Of a stretch of 64,000 nt of DNA, positions 9,801 to 21,659 are shown piece after piece. The DNA lies in the NCBI GenBank assembly GCA_023079485.1, contig CM041083.1:110153554-110217553 (forward strand), in the 5' to 3' direction. Every line of letters begins with the position of its first letter. Position 1 is the stretch's first letter. The notes beneath the pieces are model-generated. The model did not search any database, was not told where the DNA came from, and was given only the letters and a program-made list of their open reading frames with translations. This DNA comes from Archilochus colubris. Lineage: Eukaryota > Chordata > Aves > Apodiformes > Trochilidae. The translations under genes were made by a program, and so were the position numbers.

Positions 9801-12656
9801 AAATGAGTTAGATTTTGCAATTCTTTTGCTTTTCTTGGTATCGCTTTCCAGAAATGCTACGTTAGAGTCTGAAAAGAAAAAGCATATAATGTGCATTTAA
9901 TCATTCTGTATTATTACAAATAGAGTTATTTAAAAATATATGGTATTCCAATGAGAATATGGTAGAAATACAGGTCAATAAAGATTTAAAGATTATATTA
10001 ATTTTATTACAAATATGAAGGGAGAAAAATTACATATAGCATTTAACACAGGTAATATGATCACATCTACAATGTTCAGCCAGATCAGGAGTACTGGGTA
10101 CTGTGGAAAACAAAGTAAATGAGTTTCCTGATTAAATAATAATTAAAAACAATCAAACAAAAAACAAACAAAAAACCCAACACCACAAGAAACCCCCCCC
10201 AATTAACGAAACAGCCCGAAGGCAAATAATTTTGGCAACAAGACAAACAGGTGGGTATGAGAGAAACAGGCCAACATAAAAGGTACAGAGAGAATTCTCT
10301 AGGAGCTCATGCACAGTCTGTAGCCCGAGGGCTTTTTGAGGCTCACCAGAATACACATGCTGAAGCCTGTTTCCTCAGAAAGATGGATGAATTGCTCTGA
10401 CGGTGGCAAAAGTCATCTTTATTTGTAGCAGAGTGGATGGTTTCTAGATTCTGTTCATTAGAAGTTCTGGTATGGCAATGATAAATCTATTCTATGCAAC
10501 ACCAATTTGTATCCCATGGAAAGAAAAAAACTCTTGTTTTAAAATGGGAAAGAATCCATTCCATGCCTACAAGATTAAATGATAGGATTTAGTGACTTTG
10601 AGAGATGCTTTCAGGTTTACATGCCATGTTTATAATCCTTAAATGGTTTAAGAATGATTTTTTTTTTTTTTTTTTTTTTTATGATGACCTTAGTTTGGAG
10701 GAATTCATTCTGGCCTAAATTTAATTTTGATATTTTAAAAAAAAAATTTGCTACCTAGTCTGTTCTATCAAAAATGCTTGCATTTGCTTTTTTATTGCTG
10801 TTTGCATAGAAATATGCAATGCCAGTTGGCTTTTGATTTTACTCTTTGGACTTCTAATGGGCTTCTATAATCCTTGGTTACAAATTCAGCTTGATGACTT
10901 GAACATTCCACCTCCAAACTACTGGTTAGTGTAATTAAAAAGGTATTTTACAAAATCCTGACCTCCCAGTCCTTTAAACTGATTGAAAATCCACTTTCTT
11001 CCAATCACTGGACTTCCATTCAGTGGTGTTATTAGTTTACCAATCTCTACAGATATTCCAGCAAAATGTGCAATGCTTCATGGCTTTATGGTTCATAAAA
11101 CAGAAGTTCAAATGCTTTCTCAAATGTGCAACTATGGTAAATTTTTATCTGAAGTATGCTTACTGTGAAGCAACACAGAACACAGCAAACAAAACATTAC
11201 TCTAGAATTTTAGTTACTTGTGGAAGAAAAAGTGAAATCTTCATTTTTAGTCCATTCTAAATAATAAATATATCTCTCTACACAGTCAGAACTGGACAGT
11301 CAACTAATACATTTTAGATCAAAAGGAGCCCTGGGATTTCAACATCCAGTAAGGTGAGTTAAATCCTATCACCTGATACAGGAAAAGTGACACCTTCCAA
11401 GAAAATACATATTCCTTCATGGGAGAGGTTTTTCTCTGGAGTGTCTCTTCCTAGGAATGCAGTTTAACTACTCACAAGGCTCCATAGATTTTTATTCCTG
11501 CACAAGAAAAAAATGGCTACTTTTCAGCCCAGGCTGAAATTAATCTTAAAATAAGCAATGTTCTTCTGCCTCATCTAATTTATATTTGTTTATTAATATG
11601 ATAAGCCCAAATAAGTAATGGAATGGGACTTGCTAGAGATCTGTGTCAAGCTTGCCTAAATTTGCTCTTTAATAAAACTTGATCTTTGGGTAAAGCCATT
11701 TCTGTGCTTGGGGGTTTATAAAGATTTTCATTGACATTCAGGTTCTTTAAGGCAGATGCAGAAACTCCTGATTTGAACTTGTGATTAGAGGTTAATTAAT
11801 AGAATATTTATCTACTTTATCAGCACCGTTTTTTATAAAAATTGTAGAAGCTTAAATTCTGTGTGATCTTTATCACTGTCAAAATTGATCAAAAACTGGC
11901 CAAAGTGCAGCCAAGAGGAAGAGATGTACATGCATATGCACACAAAACCACACACGTATTTATACAGACCACATATATTTTGCTTTAGTGGAAAAGCTGG
12001 TGAAAACCTGAAATTAAAATTAAGACATTTATTATTTCAATACAAAACAATAAGATTTTAAAAATAATCAGTGCACAACTCCACCTGGAGACACAAAACC
12101 CACTAAGATCAACCTCTATGCAACAGCCAACTCATACGAATCATAATTTAGTGTCTTAATCTGAATTCCAGAATCTCAGAATACTCCTCAAACTTCCTGC
12201 AGTTGCACAGGACACTTCATTCTGAATGGTGCTAAAAGCCAAGCAATCTCAAGCATGCATCATTGCCCTGGCAACACTTTATCAATGTGACACCTCAGAT
12301 AAATCAAATATACAATATGCACAAAGCAATTGAGGTTAACTTAAAATCAGCTTTACCTTTGAATTAGCAACTTTTATTTTAAAAGATAAGGAACCCTAGG
12401 ATTTTCTCTCACCAAAGAAAGGCAAAAATAGTTTTTGATATTCAATCTAGCTTAGCTGGGGCAGCGTCACATACTTTCACCTTTTCTTTTAAAATCTTTT
12501 CTTATTAGACTTTATTTGCCCAAGTCAAAATCCCAAAAGTTTCTTAGTAACATTGGAGAGAAGGTTCTGGCAAGTTTTCCAGTACAAGCTACGATTCACT
12601 TCTACAATGATGATGCTGACTCTGCAGAGGACGAAGAAGAAACCGGTTCAGCCTAA
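6730..12656 (+). CDS. RIPPLY3: RIPPLY3, Ripply-family transcriptional co-repressor (complete, four coding exons)
   Basis: Exons 6730-6830, 7743-7809 (or 7740-7809), 11286-11353 and 12509-12656 join in one frame to give 127 (or 128) residues. Ripply proteins bind T-box factors through a conserved C-terminal domain and recruit Groucho/TLE through WRPW, turning T-box activators into repressors in the nucleus; RIPPLY3 acts on Tbx1 in pharyngeal development. Residue numbers below are for the 127-aa form. WRPW is at residues 38-41 in the context ESPALWRPW. The segment [12 protein letters not shown] covers about 68-79. [17 protein letters not shown], the Ripply homology core, covers about 98-114, and an acidic tail ([10 protein letters not shown]) ends at TAA 12654-12656. 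An in-frame TGA at 6676-6678 makes 6730 the first ATG. Human RIPPLY3 is longer (about 190 aa), mostly because of an extra C-terminal tail absent here. Position between HLCS and PIGP, on the strand opposite both, agrees with mammalian synteny. A 5' UTR exon further upstream cannot be excluded. Confidence 0.95.
6831..7739 (+). other. RIPPLY3 intron 1
   Basis: GTAAGG donor and a TTTCAG/CAG acceptor. No repeat or other gene was recognised. Confidence 0.85.
7740..7809 (+). CDS. RIPPLY3: RIPPLY3 coding exon 2 (WRPW exon, NAGNAG acceptor)
   Basis: Encodes [17 protein letters not shown] and on to QQM, ending in phase 0 at ATG/GTGAGA. The acceptor is a tandem CAGCAG at 7737-7742. Use of the first AG starts the exon at 7740 and gives [10 protein letters not shown]; use of the second starts it at 7743 and gives ESPALWRPW, the form matching mammals. 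Confidence 0.95.
7810..11285 (+). other. RIPPLY3 intron 2
   Basis: 3.5 kb, AT-rich. It holds an A-rich stretch with CAAAAAA-type units near 10140-10200 and a T-tract at 10658-10680. No coding exon and no clear mobile element was recognised. Confidence 0.8.
10658..10680. repeat. T homopolymer
   Basis: 23 consecutive T. Confidence 0.95.
11286..11353 (+). CDS. RIPPLY3: RIPPLY3 coding exon 3
   Basis: Acceptor TCTACACAG/TCAGAACTG and donor GTAAG/GTGAGT. Encodes residues 57-78 and two bases of Arg79. [12 protein letters not shown] is the N-terminal half of the Ripply homology region. Confidence 0.95.
11354..12508 (+). other. RIPPLY3 intron 3
   Basis: GTGAGT donor, TATTAG acceptor. No other feature was recognised. 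Confidence 0.85.
12509..12656 (+). CDS. RIPPLY3: RIPPLY3 coding exon 4 (Ripply core and stop)
   Basis: Acceptor CTTATTAG/ACTTTATTTG. Encodes [18 protein letters not shown], then [14 protein letters not shown] and the acidic tail, with stop TAA at 12654. A longer open frame starting at 12553 is an out-of-frame shadow of this exon. Confidence 0.96.
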
Positions 12657-12870
12657 TAACAAACTGTGGTCAGCCTTGAAAACACCAATAAATAAATCAA
12701 GAAATAAAGGAGCTCTCACAAACCTATGGACAAACATCTGTCTGAATAAAGAAACACATCAAAGCTCAAAAGAAAACTATTTATAACTATTTTACCAAGG
12801 AGAATGAGTCAATGCATCTGGAAACTAAAAAGAAATCCCTTTGTGTTTTGAGAGACTTTAAAATAAAACC
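12657..12870 (+). terminator. Candidate RIPPLY3 3' UTR and poly(A) signals
   Basis: AATAAA occurs at 12687-12692, 12691-12696, 12745-12750 and 12862-12867. Which signal is used cannot be told from sequence. Confidence 0.45.
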
Positions 12871-15800
12871 CTGAAGATGAACAAAAAGTTATAATGTTTT
12901 CAATTGAGTTGGTTTGAGGAATATAAGAACATTAAGAGCACTAACACTAGCATTAGGTGATCACTATTTTTTTTACACTTGCAAACTTGATAAAATGAAA
13001 ATAGGACTGATTATGGGACAAAAGAACATAATGTACAACCCTAAAATAACCTGAGGGCTTTGAAACACAACATTTTAAAGAATTCAAGTACAGAATTATT
13101 TCATATTGAAAGACTACTGCTTCTTAGCTTCATAGGATATGTTTATTCTGATATAAATGCTGTGTAACATTGACCTAATCAATTTCAGGAGATACTCCAG
13201 TATAAGCCTCTGTCCAAAGAAGCTCTAAATGACAGTTGTCATATTATCTGGGGTTATTTCATTCTATTATTATCAGATTTCCCCCTTCTAGTCAGAAAAG
13301 CGTGTCAGAAAAAAGTCAGCATTGATTAAAAACTATGATTTAATTTCATGATGCATTAATATATGCATTAGGTGATGCCTTTTTTTTTTCTTAACCACAA
13401 CACTAAACTCTTCTTTCTATGGCTTTGAGCTTAAAATCTATGATTTTAATATAACTGACCTACTAGTGGTTCCCATCTAGTGGGATTCAGATGTGTATCT
13501 TATTACTTGATGTTTCTTTTCAATTGATGTTCAAGAACACTTAAGTTACTAATTTTCATAAGCATCTTTATACTATGAACCATACAGAGGCATTTATTCC
13601 AACATTATTATCCCTACTAGCAAAACCTGCTTTCTACTAGTACAGTTTATTTCATTAAGAGAATTGGTATAACCCATTGTGCTTGGCCTTTTGTTTGCAT
13701 AAATTGTGTTTGCCATAATTTTTTAACTAGCTCAAGGATTAGCTATTTGGTGCCACTACGTTTCAGTATCTTTAAGCTTCAGACACCCAATCTCTAACCA
13801 AAACTGCCCTAGTTGCCCCAGAGACAAAGCAAAAGCAGAATCCAAGATTCTCAGCCTTTTATACACAACAGTTGGTGGTGTAGATAAGTTCAGATAGTTT
13901 TAAGAGCCACTTCAAGTGTGTGTCAAGTCTTCCTCTTAGTACAATGTACTGTTAAACAAAGCAAGCGTTATATTTAAGTCTGGCAAATTAGGATTCCAAA
14001 TGAATTAATATATTAGAATGGAGGATTAAAAAAAAATATCTCTATTTGCAAACTAAAAAGCAGATCTATTATTTAAATTTAAACAAGGGGACAGCATCCT
14101 ACAATATACTGAATTACAAGAATCAGTTTAAATTGTAAACCCTGTTGTGACACATAAAAGTTCAACTTTCACATTTCACTTGTCATCCTCACATCTTTGC
14201 TTCCCAACACATGGAACTAAAATACAGACATTTCCAACATCTTTCACTTCTCTCATAGAACATGCTACAATTATTTATGTTCCAACTTCATCGTTATTCA
14301 TTCTGTAGCAAGAAGAAATGGAAAATGGGGGTTAGTTTTGGCTGCAACTGCAACTGATCTTCCTATATTGAAAGTTTTTGAGCTGGAGGGACTAGCATCA
14401 ACAGGTGGGACTATGTCTTGACACTGAGCATTGGTTATGAACTCCAAGCAGAAATCTTCAAAAGCTTTCTGAAAAAACAGTAACTGCAACTTGTATACCA
14501 GCAGAAGTTACCATGTTTTCAGAAATAAAACAGAGCTTTTGAAGGTCTGTGTCTGGAGATGATACCAAATCTACAGCATCAACGCATTATCTCCCAGGTG
14601 CTCACTCTACTTGTGTGGAGTTTTGTTTTTCTGCCCTGTACTCTTACCAGCTAGTGATCAACCAGTCTGGAGTGGCAAGTGGCTCACTGACACCTGTGAA
14701 AAAGCCGCCTGGACAATTGCCAGCAACATGCTGTAATACTACTAGGTTCAAAATTTGTAGTTTGTGAAATCTACTGAATATTTTGAGAATCTGAAAGTAT
14801 TAGTTTCAGTGCACTAACCATTCTTCAGAAGTGCTGGCAAAGAACTTTTGGTGAGTAGAAGTTGTTACTGACATAACTAGTAAAACCACCAACATGAGAA
14901 AACAGGTACAGTGAAGACAGCAATCCTATATACTGACAGAACTACCACATCAATACTGGATGGAGAACATCTTATTCCAGGTAAAAAGTAAAATTATTAA
15001 AAGGAAACTCATTCTATTCTGACTCAACCCAGGACACATGTCCAGGCAGAATCTGAACATTTTGAACTTGTCCAGAATTTCTAGAGCTATAGAAAACCAA
15101 ATAGGACAATAGTAGCTCCACTAAAAATACTCTTAGGCAGAAAAGAGAGGTAGTTTTAGATAAATGCTGAAGGTTTGGAAACACCACACAGGTAGCCACT
15201 GAATAAAGGCAGAGCAACGACCCAAAATGCGAGTCATAAGCATGCTGTATCCTAGAAAATTATACTTTACATGAATGGAATAAAGAAGGTAGGAGGAATG
15301 GATGTTCATTTACATTGATTACACAAACAACAAAATAGATGAGAACTTTTCAACCCTGAAGTAATGAATGAGTATATAAACATAGTCTTTAATATTCTGA
15401 GTAGCTTGGAGATGGTGGAGAATGGCTGAATATCAAATTTAGTTTAAACAGAAGGGCACACTTAACCAAACTTGTGATTACACGCTGACGTTGAAACTAA
15501 GAATTTGCCTACTTAGAAAAAGTAAATGAAAGATTTTCCCAAGAAAAATACCAAGACAAAACATCTGACTCAGAAGTTCCACACTGCTGCAGACTAGGGA
15601 AATGTTACTAGCTTCTTACTTTAATCTTTGCTCTTACTATTAGGGCAGGTAGTATTTGCCAGCCTTGGAGGCAAGGTTAGCTATATTTATCTTTGGTCTG
15701 CCACAAGCCAGCCATTTTAATGTTCATAAATGGTTTGCATGAAGGATGCATCAGATGTAAACTTCATGATGTGAGCAAGTGCTTCTACAAATCCACACCT

Positions 15801-18800
15801 CTGAAACTGTAAAAAAACCCCATCTTAAGAGTGTTCTTCAAGACAGTAGAACAGATACTATTATTAAAGAAATACAATTGGATAAAGGATCGCTGTAGCA
15901 AAAGCTGTAAGAAATATCTCAAGAAGTCATCCTTGCACACTGCTGAGGTCTGACAACATAGTATTGGCATAAATTGATTCCATTTCTCAGCCTCTGCTAA
16001 ACTTTACATTTTGTTTCCCCTTGAAAATTCTATTTTAAGATATTTTAAAGCATTTTTACGGTAAATTAAGGTAATATTACTGCACTATTTATCTGACTGG
16101 TGATATTTAACTATGGTCATTAGAGCAAGCCAAAATTCTATTACCTTTTTTCTATCAAACTTTTTTTTTTCCAATAATTGACTTTCTTTTCATGTTACAA
16201 TGTTAACATGCTCTTATTTGCACACTTAAATAAAGTATGCACTGTAATCCCTTACTACTTTGTTAATAATTAAGAGAAGACAAAAAGTGAACTAATACAG
16301 CTTCTCTATTATTTAACTGGAGTTAACTTTCAGTTTTCAGTTCTGGTTTGTTACTTTATCTGTGACCTGACCTTGCTGTTTTCAGTGACCTCAAAGTCAT
16401 CCATCATTTACAGGAAAAAGATAACAAAGTATCCCCAAATAATGAGTTTATTGTGAGCTTACCATTTCAAATACAAGACTAGAAATATATAGCATTTTGG
16501 CTCAGGATCTCTGTTCCACAGAATGTCCCTTAGTAGTTCAACAGCTTGTAACTTTTCCATCAAATGCTACCCTTGGATTTCCACTGTCTAAAATTATGAC
16601 AGTGAAAGACAAGTTAATGTCACACTGGCATGTGAATGCTGGAAAGGTAGCTAGACAGTGTCTGCAATTTTATATTTCTACTTGTGAAAAAAAAATTAAA
16701 GAATGTTAAAACAGTCTTGAATTCTCCTTCTAAGCCCCCGTAAGACAAGCTCCTAAAAGATATATATATGCAAGAGAAGCATATTCTTGCATAACATTAA
16801 GGTTTGTTAAGCATCCTTTCTAAATACAATGCAGTAATAATTTGGACTGAGAGAGAAGAACTATTATGGAAACTCTTTTTCTAAGCTATATTTATACTGA
16901 GATAACAACAACAATTAAGGACAATTAAGAAAAGGCAATCTCTGAAACAGTGGTTTTATGAGCTCTAGAGACAAAATTCATCTAATTTACTCAAACATCT
17001 ACTCTTTAATTACACTCCACATCATAATGATTTCTAGACTGAATTAACCTATCAGCTGCTGTTAGCAGAAGGCTGCGAATGAGGTTGATACATGAACTGC
17101 ACAGCCTAACAACAGCCTTTACTTTGGCAGTCTCTCAGTAACGAAACTGGCAGAACAAGACTAAATGCTTCCAAAACTTTCTCCTCAGAATATGGTTGAA
17201 TTCATAAGTAGAGAGAGAGATACAAAAAGACCCATTCATCTCAGTTTTAGAGCTGACTGGAAATCTAACACTACAGCAGCAAGCAGAACTTAGCATTAAA
17301 CAGTTTAGCCACTCAGACTCAAGTGCCCATGGAAAAGGTGCATTATGGAACAAGATATATTTACACAAAATCATTTAAGCATGCTGTTTACAAGTCAGAA
17401 ATTCTTTATCATTTACACCCACAAATGCCATTGAAGTCCATAGAGATTTCCTGCTAAAGAAAGTCAGTATTCAAAAACTCAAAATAGCTTTAGAGGAGAG
17501 TTCCTCATTGAACCTGTGGGTGGGAGCTTTGGCATGAATGCGGATTAAGTATTAGAGAAAAACTGGCTTCTTATGACTCTACAACACTGAATTGCTACAA
17601 CTACAGCAAAGACACTGATCTGTTACACCTTCCTGGGACAGAAAGCTGGAGCAGGGGAGAAGAGGAAGATGACTCTAATGCTATTTAAACTATCTCACCC
17701 TCACCTTCATTCTTATGTTGTTCAGTCAGAGGTGGGAAATTGTTTCTAGTTTTAATCTCTTCATTAAGCTATCTTTTCAGCCTGGCTTTGCCTAATGTGA
17801 CTTACAGCAGCATAAAGCCCACTGAAATGAATGACAAAACCTATTTATATTACTTTACCACCATACGTCTTTGTATACACTTGCCCTTGGTGGCAGAAAT
17901 GCATTTCACAGAACAATTTTGGTTGGAAAAGACCTTTAAGATCATCAAATCCAACCACTAGCCTAGCTTACTGCCAAGCCCACCACTAAACCGTGACCCT
18001 AAGCACTACATCTACACAGCTTTTAAATAGCTCCAGGGATGGTGACTCAACCACTTCCTTGGGCAGCCTGTTCAGTGTGACAGTCCTTTCATTTCCAATA
18101 TCCAATCCAAACTTCTCCTGACACAACCTGAGGCCATTTCCTCTCATCCTATCACTTGTTACTAGAGAGAAGAGTCTGACCCCCACCTCACTACAACCTC
18201 CTGTCAGGTAGTTTTATAGAGCTACAGTCTCTAGTTTCTATAGTCTTTATTTTGCCATAAAAAAAGTCTAGAGCAATATAATTTGTTACTCACCTTTTAG
18301 CCTATTATGCCTTCCACTCCCCTGTCACCAACACTGGTTATTTTAAAGATCATCAAATCAAGCTGACAGCATTCCATAGCAAAGTTATACCTGCTTACCT
18401 CAAGAAGAAAGTGAACTCCCATTTTATTATTCCTGAAACAAGTTTTTCACTCAACATTTCCTCTTGCAAGGACATAATTTTCATGTCTACAGACAGAAAT
18501 AAATTAGAGATGCTGTGTTTCATTTTCCTTTTCTATTCCAGTCATCCTATCTGTCAGTACAGTAAACACAAACACACACAAAATTGTGCTTTTTACTCAT
18601 GTGCTTGTGTGTTTTACTGCACACACTTTATACCCTTCCACCTCACCTTGGAAAGAGTTTGTTACTATGTCTCTTTGATCATCTCAAAGTAACAAAATGC
18701 TTCTATCAATGTTTGCAACAGAAATTAAATTTATAAATTAATTTAGCTCTTCTACTTCATATGCATACAATCTGTACCTGTGCTGATGCCTCCAAGCTTA

Positions 18801-21050
18801 TGGCATTCAGTCAGTGCAGTGCAAAAGACAAAAACAACATCACTTCCCTTTTTAATAATTTCCATCACCCTATTCCCAAAGTTTCTCTTTCAGTACTTCT
18901 CAACTTTAAGCACATTAAGCACTTCTCATCATAAGCACATCATCTCTGCTGTTATTACCCTTCCCTTTGCAGCTAAGATGGGAAGAAGGGATACATACTC
19001 TACCACCTTCACACAAATTTGGTGACCACAGCTCCGCTATTTCCTTTGGCATGCAACTGCTTCATTGGAAACACTGCACCTTTGTTATTTTTTAATGGTA
19101 TGTTTACACACATATTAATTCAAATAGCATTCAAAAACCTGTCTTACAAGATTACGTTTATAACAAGTTGCCTAAAATGCCACTAGTCTCCAACATCCGA
19201 AAGAATCCTACAAGTTGCATTAAAAAGCATAGCTGAAGTTTCATCATTTTGTTTCTTTCAACAGGGACAACAATTGTCAGTCAGTCACAGTTTGTGCTTA
19301 GTTGGCCTAACTACTAGCTACTAACAATACACCATCAATAAGTCAGAAGGGTGAAAACAAGGGCATATTTAAGGTTTTGCCTTTATTTATTTAGTTTTTC
19401 CTCAATCCCTGAGAAGAATGGATACCTGATATCCAGTCTTTGAACACGTATATTTTGTAAAGAAAAGCATTACTAACAATGCAGTTCAATCATTTCAGGT
19501 TTTTTTCCTGATACTACCCAAGGCAAAATCGATATAAATCCCATTAGATAACTAAAGCTGTAGGTGTATTATATATTCACAAAAGGTAGAATCTCTCATC
19601 TCTTCACTGGCAGAGCTGCTTATCTTTCCTTAATGACAGTCATAGGCAAGAATGTGAAATGATGAATCCTGAACACCTGGAATTCCTTTCAATATATTTA
19701 TAAACCTGTATACAATATGTTACCCGGTTTTATTTTCATCACAGATGCAATTTCTGAAGTATCAAACATTACTCCTAAGTTGAAGAAAAGGTCACTACAG
19801 TCACTTTGAACCACCGCCACACAGTAGTGACAGAAAAACAAAGATTGAGTTTCATGTCTGTTAAGTTTTACTTAAACAAATGGCTCCAGTTTTCCTACTC
19901 GCTTAGGTGCCTCTGTTAGTTTTCCCGTAACTGTGGGGTCTGTAGCTAAATGAAATGGCAGATTCATCACTGATACAATCTTTGTCCAAGGTTTACAATC
20001 CTTTAATTTGTTTGCTTTCAGAGCTTGAGGGCATTTTCCAGTAGCTTTTCTATATTCTGAAGGAATCTGGGTATCCTTAATGGGGACTAAATTACCTTAC
20101 ATTAAATCATACCAGAAATGTGGCCTTCACTTGTCATCAATTTAGAATTAAAAATGGAACTGATTTCTACTAAAGCAAAAGAAACATAGAACCCACTTTT
20201 TTCCTGCATTAAGAAGGTATTTTTCTCCTACCTGTATTACCTAGAATGGCTTTTGTCTTCAAATGCAGGAAAAAACAGCAAATTGCTTAAGTCTACAGTA
20301 CCAAAAACCTACAAACTTCATACTCATACCAGACTGATTACTGGGTCTTAAGACTTCCCACAGCAACTCATGCTTGTTTTGACCAACTTCTAAATAACTG
20401 GCATAAGATTCCTCACAAAGACATTAAAAAATACAATATTATCTTTTAATAAAACAGTGATGTTTTAAACTACATTCTCTACTGCTCAGAAGTTGGCTTA
20501 TAGATTTAACAAACAACAAGGAAGCTCTATTCACTGTTTTTTTATAATCAAATTAAGTAAGTCAGACTACTGAAGATAATGGGGTTTGTGACTCTTGGAA
20601 GAAAGGAAATTAAAATTTTCTCTGTTAAGCAATGCATACATGAAAGAAAACTCACTGTTCAAGGAACATCTTAACCATTGGCATAACAAGTTACTGTGCT
20701 CTGTGCTATAACCTAAACTGTAACAAGATGCAACTGTGGGTTCCTGTATTTCTAGAAATCTCCTTGAGCCTCTTTTTCAGTATTCTTAAGACTGGTAATT
20801 TTAAGACTTGTTTCAAAAATCTTTGCAAGCCACCTTCTTTATTTCTAGTAATTCTGGTATTTTAGTAGAAAAAAACAAACAATAAAACCCCACAACATAG
20901 TTTGCTGAGTAAAGAATTCTGTAAAAGCAAAACTCAAAACCAACCAAACAAAAAAACCCAACAACAAAGAAAAGGACCACTATACACAGTTACTCGGGGC
21001 AAATGTTACAGAACTACAGAAAACTGACTAACTTTAAACAAGTAAAAATT
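12871..21050. other. Intergenic region between RIPPLY3 and PIGP
   Basis: 8 kb of AT-rich DNA from convergent gene ends. It contains a CR1 fragment at 17905-18225 and an A/CA-rich stretch near 20870-20975. No exon, RNA gene or other mobile element was recognised. Confidence 0.65.
17905..18225 (-). repeat. CR1 LINE 3' fragment
   Basis: Reverse-complement CR1: GGTTGGAAAAGACCTTTAAG, ATCATCAAATCCAACCAC, ACAGCTTTTAAATAGCTCCA, CCTTGGGCAGCCTGTTCAG and CTTCTCCTGACACAACC. The 3' end is at about 17905. Confidence 0.92.
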
Positions 21051-21057
21051 AGCCACA

Positions 21058-21089
21058 TTTTATTAATATTTACAAATGAAATATTTATT
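21058..21089 (-). terminator. Candidate PIGP poly(A) signals
   Basis: TTTATT on the plus strand (AATAAA on the minus strand) at 21084-21089 and 21058-21063, about 440-470 bases past the stop. These are the first canonical signals I saw downstream. Confidence 0.45.
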
Positions 21090-21528
21090 TACAGTGTCAA
21101 CACTTCAAATTAACTTAATTTGTTAAAAAACAAAACAAACCCTCAAGGATTTGACTAGTACATTTAATTTTCTCAGCAGGAAATAGAATTAAGCTATTCA
21201 GCTTAAGCTGAATTAGCTATTAAGCTAGTCCAAATGCTATTACTTTCATCCAGAATCAGAATTTTAAAAGCAATACAATGCTATTTGAAACTCACAAGAA
21301 TGGTTACATAAATTTATGACATAATTCTCATACCCATGCAGGTTAATGTGCATAATACTAAAATCAAGTAAACTCAGTGAAATGTGTTAATATAAATTTT
21401 GTTACAAATTCAGAAAATAAATATGCTTTGTTCTACTAACAGAAAGAATTTTTATAGCTTGGGAAAGTTTTGATTTTCTTTATGTAACACTTCTCATAAT
21501 CCTTTTTTCTAACAAATATTAATAATGA

Positions 21529-21659
21529 CTATCTGCTATTGCAGATTACTTTTTCAGGAAGGAAAAACATTCTGTTTACTTCACTGATGGGAATATCCCT
21601 CAATGCTGGAATTGCTTCTTCTTGAAATTTCTTCTGTTGCTGCTTTTTTGCATAGTTAT
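21529..21659 (-). CDS. PIGP: PIGP last coding exon
   Basis: Acceptor CCTGTAG/ATAACTATG. It completes Asp92 and encodes residues 93-134 and the stop. Confidence 0.96.

Noticed and set aside
12553..12786. 77-aa open frame
   Set aside because: It runs out of frame over the last RIPPLY3 exon; the real reading frame gives FPVQATI and stops at 12656.
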